In this document: positions 11,156 to 20,091 of the stretch, in pieces
How the letters are laid out: every line of letters begins with the position of its first letter
Numbering within the stretch: position 1 is the stretch's first letter
Source: Ryuthela nishihirai
Lineage: Eukaryota > Arthropoda > Arachnida > Araneae > Heptathelidae
Direction of reading: 5' to 3'
Assembly: GCA_038380435.1 (NCBI GenBank)
Contig: JAWZYU010000011.1
Coordinates: 83,056,501-83,120,500, forward strand
Length of the DNA stretch: 64,000 bases
Program-made: the position numbers and the translations under genes
The notes under the pieces: model-generated
Seen by the model: the letters and a program-made list of their open reading frames with translations, nothing else
Databases searched by the model: none
What the model was told of the DNA's origin: nothing

Positions 11156-11935
11156 CAGCAAAAAACGAATGGATTTTCATGTTACTATTCTAGTTAGTAT
11201 ATTAGTGTTGTACTTAAGTTGGCAAAGTGCAACTTTTTGGTAGAACAGAGCTCTCCCTTCACCAAGGGCATTTGAGACTGCCCACAGTACTTGTTGCCCT
11301 CCTAATAGACATGCAATTACAAGGTACCCCTTCTTCTCTTGACTCGAGACCAAACAAACAACCAAGCTATTGACCCATCTGGATACATCAAAACTACATC
11401 AGACATAACAAGATCCATTTTCAAAGTACAAATTTCCAAAAGCATATTGCTTTACAGGTTTGAAAAACCACAAAGGAAATGCTAAAGCAAAAACAGATAG
11501 CTGAATGATCTGCGCTGAGGAGGTAACAGGCATAAAGAAAGTTGTTGCAGTTAAAGTCAGGCCATTTCCAGAAGCGATGAAAATGGCAGAAGGAAAGACA
11601 GTTGTCAAACTCCAAGGTGAACAAAATCACACCTTGAGAGCTGCAGATTGTGAGGCAGGTGAACCTCCCCCCCCATTGCCATGCAGTATCTCATGTCCTA
11701 ATACTGGTTAAGTCACTGCCACATGAGTAAGTCATGTGAGATTAAGATCGTCTGGAGGTTAAGTGAGGGGGGGGGGGGGGAATTCCCCAACCCTAAGAAA
11801 ATGTCCTTAAACACCTGTAAAACGGAGGGGGGGGGGGGGGAAATGCTACACTGCATTAAAAATCCAGTCTCTTGCCCCCATATTTTTTTGGCTCGATTGT
11901 GTTTCGTGATTTTATTTTATATTTGTTTCTAGATC
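11156..11935. other. unassigned sequence with two poly-G runs
   Basis: No gene or classified repeat is recognised. Two guanine runs of more than ten bases, at about 11766-11780 and 11826-11840, lie about 60 bases apart. Their flanks (aagtgagggggg and aaacggaggggg) are similar, which suggests a small duplication. Confidence 0.5.
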
Positions 11936-12165
11936 AAGGCCAGTGTTCTTTAATATAGGCTTGTACAGGATATGGCTCTACTGTACATGGGGCTATGGCT
12001 TTACACTCCACCTGAAGGATGGCAGCCTTTTCAAGCCCATCAGACCGAGTCCATCAGTCCTTTCTGATCAAGGGCAAGGTGGGGGATTAGTGGAGATAAA
12101 TCTCAAACCTGGGATCTGCATATTATAAGCCTGGCATGCTACAATTAGTCAGCCGTGTTCTTCTC
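11936..12165 (-). mobile_element. SINE family A, truncated
   Basis: It starts inside the family body (gtgttctttaata) and runs to the decayed tRNA-like end (acctgggatctgcatattat). The tail half is missing. It abuts a plus-strand RTE endonuclease fragment that begins at about 12166. Confidence 0.6.
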
Positions 12166-12690
12166 TTTTCAGGGAGGGAGGACTGATACCATCTGTAAAG
12201 CATAAACTTGTTTCTAAGCAGACACATCAGTGATACTCTTCTGGGATATGGCTGTATTAATGAAAGATTTCTTACAGCCAAATTTAAAACTAGGATTAAA
12301 GAGTTGAATATTATCTCTTGTTATTCCCCCACTAAGGATCCAGATGGGAAACAAATTGGTAAGGTTTATGGACAACTTAAAGATTTTTTTTTAATTATTA
12401 AGAAATGAGTTATTATTTTTATGTTATGTGATTTCAATGCTGAAGTTGGTACTGATTATGAATTTTGGGCAGGGGCAATGCTTTTGCCATTGACAATAGC
12501 AAACATCTCCTATAGGTAAGTAAACTTAATGGTTTGAGAATAACAGTGCAAACAGACTGACATTTATAAATATCATTGTCTTCACCTGATGGGTTGCATA
12601 TGAATATGATCAATTATATATAAATTGATAGCAAATGGGCTGGTTCTGTTAGAAACACCAGGTCATGAATAGCTTGCAACTGAAGATTAA
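12166..12690 (+). mobile_element. RTE LINE fragment (endonuclease region)
   Basis: This matches 25605-26080 of the main RTE copy, from ttctcttttcagggaggga through ISCYSPTKDPDG and an LCDFNAEVGTDY motif to aacaccaggtcat. Those are the middle endonuclease motifs of the apurinic-type domain (the DFNxxVG block). The frame is broken by stops. At about 12690 it is followed by a short tRNA-like stretch (tggtttagtggttagca), too incomplete to call. Confidence 0.65.
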
Positions 12691-12984
12691 GACCCTACTT
12701 GGTTTAGTGGTTAGCATACCTGACAACTAACACCAGCAGAGCATGTCCTTGTGTAAGTGTTTGTATGTTGTATGAGAAACCAGGAAAAATCTAATAAAAC
12801 TTCTAGGTTATCTCCATCCTTTGTGTAGGGAAGTATCTTCTTAAGAAATGTGCTACAGTTCAAAAAATTACCATTAACACTGAACCTCTGAAAGACCCAT
12901 ACAGCCAAAACTTACCATGATAGGTTACTTAGCTATTACTCTTCCTGGATCAAGGGCGTCATAGATGTTTTTTATACAACACAT

Positions 12985-13880
12985 GAAACTTTGATTTGAA
13001 AAAAAAATGGCGCTTGAAAATTTTCTTACACATATCTTTTAAAAATACATTATTCAAGCTTGAAAAATTATATTTTCCTTCTTCAGTTAATGCATATTTT
13101 ATTAAACTACAATATAAATAATTTGATATATATAATAATTCGATTGCCGTATCTTAGAAGTGCTATATAGTATTGCCAATTTGTTTGTTAATGTTACTCT
13201 GTATTGAAGCAATCACCTGATTTATTAAGCTCACAAGTTTGATTTGTACTATTATCAACATATTTTTCCATAAATTTTCGAAAATCTCCTAAAAATTAAC
13301 ACAAAAGCTGATATTTTTAAAAACGGAAGATTTTGGAAGTAATTACAAAGTGTGTACCTCTGTTTCCCTCCCCCCATTTTACACTATTTTCTGCCTTAAA
13401 CCTATTTCACTATTACTAGAATTATTTCTATCATTTATCCCAGCATTCTATGCATCTTTAACATCCTTCTAATCGAAACTGAAAGTAAAAATAAGCTTTC
13501 ATATTGCTCAATGTACAGCGTCACAACAGAAGGAAGTAGCAGGTGTTCTAATTGCTTGCTCACACGGCACGTGCAGCAGTGGGTGAGCCATCTGCTAAAT
13601 GTTAATGCAAGTTGCTGTATATCAAGTAGAATAGATCAAAGCCATCTGAAGAGAAAGCCTGATGTCATGTGATATGGGCTGTGCCGTTGGAGTCCTATCA
13701 GAGCAGAAGCTCAGTTGAAGTGTGAAGTAAGCTTTGTTTCACGCCATGCTGTTTGCAATTGTTCCTTTGTGTTAAAGGTAGGTGCTATTTCTTTATTGTA
13801 TTGTATAGATAAATATTAAAATTATATTATATATATATTGTTTATATTTAAGTGTATTTATAGTAATTATTATTGTTACC
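12985..13880 (+). mobile_element. piggyBac-like family fragment
   Basis: It contains the family landmarks in order: aatggcgcttgaaaatttt, cattattcaagcttgaaaa, tattttattaaactacaata, ttttcgaaaatctcctaaaa, then ggaagtaatta and tttatcccagcattctatg. These occur in the same order in the copies at 20092 and (reversed) at 31316. Beyond about 13560 the similarity to the family fades, and the following sequence leads into a THAP-like start codon at 13881. Confidence 0.5.
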
Positions 13881-13976
13881 ATGCCCCGTAAATGCTGCGT
13901 TCCTGGCTGCTGTAGATCACCATATGTAACTGTACTTCGTTTATACATTTACCTTTCCAATGTCCACGTCATCTAT
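13881..13976 (+). pseudogene. possible THAP-type zinc-finger N-terminus
   Basis: An ATG preceded by attgttacc opens MPRKCCVPGCCRSPYVTVLR, which matches the C-x4-C start typical of THAP domains (MPRxCxVxxC). The later histidine and second cysteine of a C2CH THAP domain are not found, and the frame runs into a piggyBac-like terminus at about 13953. It could be the first exon of a THAP-bearing transposase, a host gene fragment, or coincidence over some 12 residues. Confidence 0.3.
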
Positions 13977-14460
13977 ATACGTTCGGAGAATCTGAATTGA
14001 GAAGCCAAAGATGTGTGTATCCGTTTTTAGTACAACAACAACAACAACAAAAAAATTGCCGTTATAATTTTCTTTTATATATATGTTATAAAAATATACT
14101 GCTCACAAAAATTAGGGGATATTTCAAAATGAATATGAAGCGATAATATATCCCCTAATTTTTGTGAGCAGTATATATAATTCAGGCTTCAAAAATAATA
14201 TTTTGTTTTTTAATTTGATGCATATTTTATTAAACTACAATATAAATAATTTTATAAAGCCATCTGATTGCCATTTCTTAGAAGCACTAAATGGTTTTGC
14301 TGATTTGCTTGTTAACATTCCTATTTGCTGAAGCAATCTTCTGATTTAAGCTCACAAGTTTGATTTGAACTATTATCAACTACTTTTTTCTTAAAATTTC
14401 GAAAATCTCCTAAAAATCAACAAAAAAAAAACTGCTATTTTTAAAAATGATAGATTTTGA
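13953..14460 (+). mobile_element. piggyBac-like family fragment, start of element
   Basis: It begins cctttccaatgtcc, a diverged version of the CCCTTCCAGTGTC terminal repeat. It continues through atatacgttcggagaatctg, aggcttcaaaaataatattt and ctcctaaaaatcaac. It breaks off at about 14460, where a different repeat starts. A 73-bp palindromic MITE is inserted at 14099-14171. Confidence 0.5.
14099..14171. mobile_element. palindromic mariner-type MITE, 73 bp
   Basis: The ends ctgctcacaaaaattagggg and its reverse complement form a near-perfect inverted repeat of about 23 bp, with about 25 bp between the arms. It is flanked by TA on both sides (14097-14098 and 14172-14173). It sits inside a piggyBac-like copy; related copies at 13040, 20200 and 31150 lack it at the corresponding place, which shows it is an insertion. 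Confidence 0.7.
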
Positions 14461-14780
14461 AAGTGTTAATTTATTAGTGAATACTAAATAAGTCGAGTTT
14501 CTTTCATTATTTATCATCAGTATACTTGTAAGACATACTTTCCATCTGCAAGGCAAATAGAAAGCTGCTTGTGGCTAAATTGCCTGAATAGCGCCTATAT
14601 GTGACATAATAGAAATGTTCATAGCATTAATTAGAGGAGATCTAGATCAGTGGCCGGTAGCTCAGTGGTCCAGAGCACCTGACATGTTGTCAGGAGGTGG
14701 TGGGTTCGTATTCCACCCGGCTCAAGACAATTTTTCCTCTAAATGTTGAATCAACTTCAAAATGGTAATTTATTAGATTA
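14461..14780 (+). mobile_element. tRNA-like repeat (SINE family C) in a 300-bp unit
   Basis: The right half contains a tRNA-like promoter: A box ggtagctcagtggtccagag and B box gggttcgtattcc, followed by ggctcaagacaatttttcct. The left half (gaatactaaataagtcgag through gcattaattagaggaga) recurs in reverse at 18960-19085 and near 60100. The whole unit is therefore a repeat of about 300 bp with the tRNA-like module at one end. Confidence 0.6.
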
Positions 14781-15264
14781 ATGGTGCTCAATCTCCTCCT
14801 TACTATGTACCACCTTCTCCAGGACAAAAATATGATGTGCCATTGAGTGAAGTCTATTAATATAGACAATTTTTTACAATTTTACATTAAGTAATTTGAA
14901 AGTTAACATAATAAAACCAAAAAAAAAAAATTCTAAAAAGAGTTTGTTACCAGCATTATGAAGTCTTGCATTTGCTTCACCCCAGCCAGTTTGTTAATTG
15001 CAGGCTGTTATTTTGTTTTTGTGAGAATTATGATATGGCAGATATATCAATGTGCAAATTTTCTAAAATTCATAACATTTTCACAAAAGAATAATTTCAA
15101 AAACTAGATAACATCATCTTTGGTAGGAATTACAAAAAGCTCTTAAACTTACCTTTTAATATTGTATTGCATTTAATTATATCACTTCATTTTTAAATTT
15201 GTGGCATATCTAATCCTGATAACACAGTTTATAATTTTAAAGTTGAAATGCCTTCTTTAAACCA
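14781..15264. other. AT-rich stretch, nothing recognised
   Basis: No coding exon, RNA gene or known repeat could be supported. There is a poly-A run at about 14920. Confidence 0.5.
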
Positions 15265-16045
15265 AGTTATGACAAAGTGTTCATCATCATTACCATCATC
15301 ATCCTCAAGCAGTCATGGGCTACGGAGGTCCAACCAGACCACACAATTTAGTTCTCTAAGCATATCTGTCCTGAGCTATACATGCATCTCTCCACTGCAC
15401 ATCAATTCTAACAAGGTCCTGTTTAACATTGTCTGCCCACTGCATCCTAGGTCTCCTACTCTTTCTGAGGCCTTCAGGCACACTGTTCATAGCCCTATTT
15501 GCTAATCCATAATTATTCATACGGGCAACATGGACAAACCAACGAAGTCTCTCTCTGCACAACATGCTGCTTAAAGGAGGTTGCCAACTCCTTTGCCTAA
15601 CCTCAACATTAGTTACAAAGTTGAACCACCTAATGTCCAAGATACTGCGTAAGCATCCAGTTTCCTGTTATCATGTTTACAAAGTGTTCAAGTTTTACTA
15701 CCATAACTAACCCTAGAAAGAACCAAACTATTATACAGTCTAAAGAAACTACATTTATTGAGAGAGGGATTGCCAACAATATCACACAGCCCCCTAATCG
15801 CAGGCATAGGGCAAAGACCTGTTCCCCGGCCCCTAAAGGCTGAAGCCATCTACACTGGAAGAGTTCCTCCACTGTAGAATTTGACGATGCCAGTAGAAGC
15901 AAATGTTCAGGTGCCTGTGATGACCTCTGCTTAGGATTATCCAACAGCTGATAAAATATATCCTGTGAATCTATTCACTTGGGGTTGTCAACCCACAAAC
16001 AGAAAACACAGCAGAAAATTCTCCCTCCACAGAAGCCCAATTAAC
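15265..16045 (-). mobile_element. RTE LINE copy with the reverse transcriptase deleted
   Basis: The plus strand starts with a catcatca-rich tract and the reversed RTE tail (cctcaagcagtcatgggct). The minus strand then encodes the C-terminal RTE block (LCRERLRWFVHVARM, RRPRMQWADNVKQDL) up to about 15640. After a short stretch of the SRVSYG-type C-terminus it jumps at about 15745 to the 5' part of the element (IPSLNK-type leader, 15750-16045). Endonuclease and reverse transcriptase are missing from the middle. This is a deletion derivative like the ones at 593-1945 and 58994-59655, though the breakpoints differ. Confidence 0.75.
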
Positions 16046-16284
16046 TTCTCCAAAATAAAGAAAAACATACTAAGTATTTAATTTGACAAAAAAAAATAAT
16101 AAATTTTATTTGCTTAATCTAGAAAAGTGCTCATGTGCAATTTTTAGGGGCATGATGTAATGTGTTGAGCACCACTAGGTTAGATCAAGTCACCAACCAT
16201 CTTTGAGAATGTTATATAGGAAGTTATATATTTACATATGCGAAATTACAGATTAGTAGCATAAGGGAACATGGTTTTATATTA

Positions 16285-16480
16285 TGAACAGTGTGCCGAA
16301 AGGCCTAAGAAGAAGGGAAAAACTTAGAATGTGGTGAGTGGACAATGTCCAATAGGACTTTGTTAGAATTGGCATCCAATGTACAGCTGTAGTTCAGGAT
16401 TAAATGTATATGAACTAAATTGCATGATCTGGGTGCATGTCTGTAGCCCTAACTTATTGAGGACTATGAATGTAGGTAGA
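16285..16480 (+). mobile_element. RTE LINE 3' end fragment
   Basis: Bases matching 28335-28530 of the main RTE copy can be followed: atgaacagtgtgccgaaagg, aatgtggtgagtggacaatg, ttgcatgatctgg, and a decayed tail tgtagccc...cttattgagga. It is diverged and truncated at the 5' side, as expected of a dead LINE insertion. Confidence 0.6.
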
Positions 16481-16542
16481 CAATTATGAATTTAAAGGTG
16501 CTTTAGTGGAAGTAAAATTTTAAAATCTGCTTAAGCACTTAC

Positions 16543-16698
16543 TATTTTTGCTATCTCCATTTTCTTTTCTAAGCACCTAATTTGGGTTTGCTTTTCTCTT
16601 CTTGCAACAAACAAATCTTGTTTTTCCTTTTTGAGTTCTTCTTTTTCCTTTTCTGCTGCTTCTTCTACTTTTTTTTCAACTTCTGCACGCTTCTGGGC
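16543..16698 (-). CDS. PNN: pinin exon (coiled-coil core, second visible)
   Basis: On the minus strand an acceptor (ccattatatacaataag) precedes 156 bases, exactly 52 codons, followed by the donor gtaagt. The peptide begins AQKRAEVEKKVEEAAEKEK, is strongly charged and helical, and includes QDLFVARREKQTQIRCLEKK. It ends MEIAKI. This aligns with the pinin core recalled from human (QKRRQEIEQKL, RRELFEERRAKQTELRLLEQK). It starts and ends in phase 0. The preceding exon (37253-37328) ends KEQ in phase 0, so the junction is continuous. The intron upstream is about 20.5 kb and full of mobile elements. Confidence 0.88.
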
Positions 16699-17164
16699 CT
16701 TATTGTATATAATGGTACAGTTTAGTTTCAAAAGTATGAAAAAAATGTAGTTACCAAAAAAAAAAAATTCTAAGTGCATGCTGTCTAAATTTTTTTTTTA
16801 CCATCAGTTAAAGCATTTGTAATATAAATTGAATTTTAATAGCAGTTCAAATTATATTTCTAATTTGAATTAATATTAAATTTTACTTCAGGAATGTTTA
16901 AGATGAATGTTTGTGCAGGAGTCCCCCACAATATGAAGTATGGCATATTTTAAAAAAATCATATTTTTATTTATGCTCTATGTATTCTAAAACCAAAAAT
17001 ATACAAATAAGTTAAATTCTAACAGTTTAGTAGAAAAAGCATAAGCAATTAGTAAATTGTAGATCACACACATTTTTTAAATTTGTGTTACAACAATAAC
17101 AAGTATTTAAAATATTTTAACCCCAAATTCACTGTTAAAACAATTTAGATGCCCTTAAAATATG
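16699..17164. other. intronic AT-rich sequence, nothing recognised
   Basis: It lies immediately upstream of the pinin exon in gene orientation. The sequence is AT-rich and shows no repeats I can classify. Confidence 0.5.
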
Positions 17165-17580
17165 CTGCTAAGCTTACACATGGGGTAGATTCAGCTTATC
17201 AAAAGTTTTAGCATAATATTACTTTAACTTAGTAAAGTTTTACCTGCCGATATTTTGGATACATTTGTTGAACATAGGAAACTTGTTCATACTCACTTAA
17301 CAGCTATGGTAAGTGTAGTTCATCGTGGAATGCCATGAGGAAAGCTTCCATAAGTAATGTTGAGTTAAAAATGTCCATGTCAAGCTGGATGATTGCTTGG
17401 CATGGCAATGTCTTCACTGTTTTGATGTTATTGGAAGCTGGTACACATACTTTGCTGGTGATACCATAAGGGAGAAACACAGTTCTGGTTGTTGTTTGAG
17501 CATGAAGGAAGTACATATTTTCAGGATGTTAGCCATTTTGAAGAGTCGGTGAATATCCAGTGAAGTTTGATGTTTTCTTT
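17165..17580 (+). repeat. dispersed repeat R1
   Basis: This segment recurs at 34075-34545 in the same orientation and at 36590-37055 reversed. Shared landmarks are gatattttggatacatttg, tgttgaacat, aatgtccatgtcaagctg-like, gttttgatgttatt and attttcaggat. An open frame of 70 codons on the minus strand (LPCQAIIQLDMDIFN) is partly preserved in the 34 kb copy (LSHHAIIQLDKDMFN), which hints at former coding function. I do not recognise the protein. All three copies lie within a few kb of Penelope GIY-YIG remnants. Confidence 0.55.
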
Positions 17581-17624
17581 GTATTGTATGACATATAAAA
17601 GAGAAGTGTTTTAAGACATATTGC

Positions 17625-17715
17625 TTAATAAATAAATAAATAAATACCCTCTCAAGCAGCTGCTTGCCACAGAGGTCTGACAGGAGCCTGTCAGTTTATA
17701 TGCCATAGTAGAAGC
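17625..17715 (-). mobile_element. SINE family B tail fragment
   Basis: After an aataaataaataaataa repeat the reversed tail ctctcaagcagctgcttgcc appears, followed by part of the body ending at catagtagaag. The head is missing. Bases 17716-18055 contain a short AT-rich tandem duplication (atttatgactttagaaacaa at about 17781 and 17881) and nothing else recognised. Confidence 0.65.
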
Positions 17716-18055
17716 CCCACAGTTGTTAAAGAAAGAAGTAAAATTTATGACATAGATAGACAGGGGGCTATGAGAAACAATTTATGACTTTAGAAACAAT
17801 TTAGACTCAGACATATATTAAATATATATTATTATATATTACAATTTATATATATTTACAATTTACATTATTATTATTACAATTTATGACTTTAGAAACA
17901 ATTTAGACTCAGACATATATTAAGTTTAAGTATAGTGCTGAAACACAAATAACTCCAACCCAAAGAATTAATATTAATCCAGAAAAGTTTCCCATAAATT
18001 TATCTATACATAGATGGTTTTTCACAATCCTTAAATAAATAATTTAAATCATATA

Positions 18056-18150
18056 TCCTCTCAGATCTCCTACTATGGCATATAAACTGACAGGTTCCTG
18101 TCAGACCTCTGTGGCAAGCAGCTGCTTGAGGGGGTATTTATTTTATATTT
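18056..18150 (+). mobile_element. SINE family B tail fragment
   Basis: The sequence runs from tctcctactatggcatataa to the tail ggcaagcagctgcttgaggg and the terminal gtatttatttta. The head half is missing, so it is a 5'-truncated copy. It is the inverted counterpart of the fragment at 17625-17715. Confidence 0.65.
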
Positions 18151-18227
18151 ATTAAGACCCCAAATACTGTAGATAATATCATTAAATTATTAATGCCAAA
18201 TGAATGTGATACAACATACTCTTCTTG

Positions 18228-18600
18228 AGGGTTGGGTTGTTTTATCTCTGAGCAGTACTTTTTTGCACACAATGGGCTAAATGGCCAGGTCGTAAGGACC
18301 CTGAAGATTCAGAGAAGGTTGGGGGAGAGGACCCACTGGAACAGTTATTGGGAGACAGATGGTAGTCTCCCATTAAGGTCATCCAGTGTGTTCTTTAATG
18401 TGCACAGGGTATGGCTCTTCCACACACGGGGTCACGGCTTAATGTTCCACCTGAGGGACAGCGACCTTCCCATGCCCATTGGTGTCCCCTACTGACCTCG
18501 GGCAGGGCAGGGAGTTTTGCAGAGATAAATCTCAATGCTGACCCAGCTGTGACTTGAACCTGGGAACTACAGATTACGAGCCTGATGTGCTACCGACTGA
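18228..18600 (-). mobile_element. SINE family A, near full length
   Basis: It starts on the plus strand at gggttgttttatctctgagc. It ends with the reversed tRNA-like head: gtgacttgaacctgggaact, then gattacgagcctgatgtgct, then accgactga. A poly-C run follows at 18601-18616. The copy is about 20% diverged by eye from the one at 23510 and is intact in length. Confidence 0.75.
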
Positions 18601-18646
18601 CCCCCCCCCCCCCCCCTTGAGGAATACATTCTATAGTAAATAATGA

Positions 18647-18770
18647 ACCGATTAAAATAAACAATAAAAATCAATATATAGGACGAACACATAGAGTAAT
18701 AGAAGAATGTATCAGTGAGCACGAAACTGATATTCGAAAGAAAGTCACACTGCTTTATCACAATTAATTT
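18647..18770 (+). pseudogene. Penelope-like element GIY-YIG endonuclease fragment
   Basis: The frame reads KINNKNQYIGRTHRVIEECI followed by SEHETDIRKKV and ends at a stop after TLLYHN. NQYIGRTHR with a downstream ExxxSEHE matches the YIG half of a GIY-YIG nuclease as found at the C-terminus of Penelope-like elements. Upstream it is cut by the SINE A copy and poly-C run. The reversed copy at 34560-34925 has the same motif and was split by a mariner at exactly this codon. Confidence 0.6.
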
Positions 18771-18794
18771 TAGAATATCAATTACCTATTATTA

Positions 18795-19240
18795 CTAATG
18801 AATTAGCACTTTGAAGTTGATTCAAATTTTTAGAGGAAAAATTGTCTTGAGCTGGGTGGGATATGAATCCACAACCTCCTGATAACATCTGAGCTACCAG
18901 CCGCCCGCCAATCAAGATCTCCCCTAATTGATGATATGAACCTTTTCAACCTGCATTACATCATATGTAGGGAGTGTTCTGGCAATTTTGCCAGAAGCAG
19001 CAGTGACATTTATATATGGAAAGTATTTCTTACAAGTATATTGAGGATAAATAATGAAATAAGCTCGACATATTTGGTATCTACTAATAAATTACCACTT
19101 TGAAGTCAATTGAAATTTTTAGAGGAAAAATTATCTTGAGCCGGGTGGGATATGAACCCATGACCTCCTGATAAAATGTCAGGTGCTCTGGACCACTGAG
19201 CTACCAGCTGCAGTCAATATCTCCTCTGATGATAACCCCC
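18795..19240 (-). mobile_element. two tandem SINE family C units
   Basis: Two units of about 290 bp lie head to tail, starting near 18797 and 19089 (cactttgaagttgattcaaa, then cactttgaagtcaattgaaa). Each contains the reversed tRNA-like module: gggtgggatatgaa(t/c)cca, then acctcctgata, then gagctaccagc. The first lacks the segment between the boxes that reads tgctctggaccac in the second. The 14461 copy shows the same unit in the opposite orientation. Confidence 0.6.
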
Positions 19241-19245
19241 TACCA

Positions 19246-20040
19246 GCTGCATGGAACTTACAATTACAAAATTACCCTATTACCACCATAAAGCACCACC
19301 AGGGCCAGCCTAATAAATGCTAGTGTGATAATTCACCCATTCACTTTTACATTCCCTTAACCAGTTTTACTTTATTTATGCCATAATTATTATTTTGGAG
19401 TTTACTTTGAATAATCATTCTCCCTGCCTGTCAGTTAGGAGAGCTGCTGATTGCACAACTCTGTCTTTTGAGTGACAGCCTCTAAGAGCATGAGCAAGGA
19501 CATATCCACTTATGTCATCTTCAACACCTAATCGCCATATGAAAAAATATATCGCTTCCCCACATGATGCCATGTTAGCAAGCCAGACTATGGCTAAGTG
19601 ACATTAAGTCATGGATGACAGAGATGAGAGGTATTAGAGCAAGAAGTTAGATTTTGAGAAGTTAGTTAGAGTGTAGGAGGCAATTTTGGTGCAATATGTT
19701 TACTGGTGAGTCTAGAATTCAATAAACATTTATTTTATGAAATTTGTATTTCGACTTTCTTATTTTTTCTTTTGAGAGGTTTCGTTTTAGAAATATTAAT
19801 TACTTTATTCAGACAAATCTAACTCTGAGTAAGTTTTTTTTTTATCCAAAGCTATCAAATAAAGAACCCTTATTTAATTTATTGGCAAGATTAATTGCCT
19901 GGTGCCTGACTTTAAGTTATCCGGCAGAGTAAAGTTTAACATACTTTGTAGCATTACTTAGCATTGCTAACCATCACATTGCCTGATGATGATATCTGAT
20001 GAATGACATAGAAATATGTTGTAAAGGGAATTTCAACTTA
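19246..20040 (+). repeat. repeat linked to Penelope 3' region
   Basis: The start (catggaacttacaattacaa, then ccaccataaagcaccaccag) recurs reversed at about 34615-34700 next to the other GIY-YIG remnant. The remainder recurs at 59800-60090 and 60690-60780: ttcactttatttacattata-like, caactccgt/caactctgt, aataaacttt, and gcaagattaattgcctgg. I infer that this is the Penelope-like element's 3' flank or terminal repeat, but no clear end is visible. Open frames within it look random. Confidence 0.4.
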
Positions 20041-20091
20041 TGCTTAAAGCTTTAGTTTTCAAATTTTTTTAATAGACTTAAATGCCTTTAA

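Noticed and set aside
12690..12730. tRNA-like A box (tggtttagtggttagca)
   Set aside because: No matching B box or acceptor stem at the right distance; too little to call a tRNA gene or SINE.
17625..18150. Inverted SINE tails that could be read as a CRISPR-like or hairpin array
   Set aside because: The repeats are SINE B tails in opposite orientation with AT-rich DNA between; there are no regular spacers and the genome is eukaryotic.
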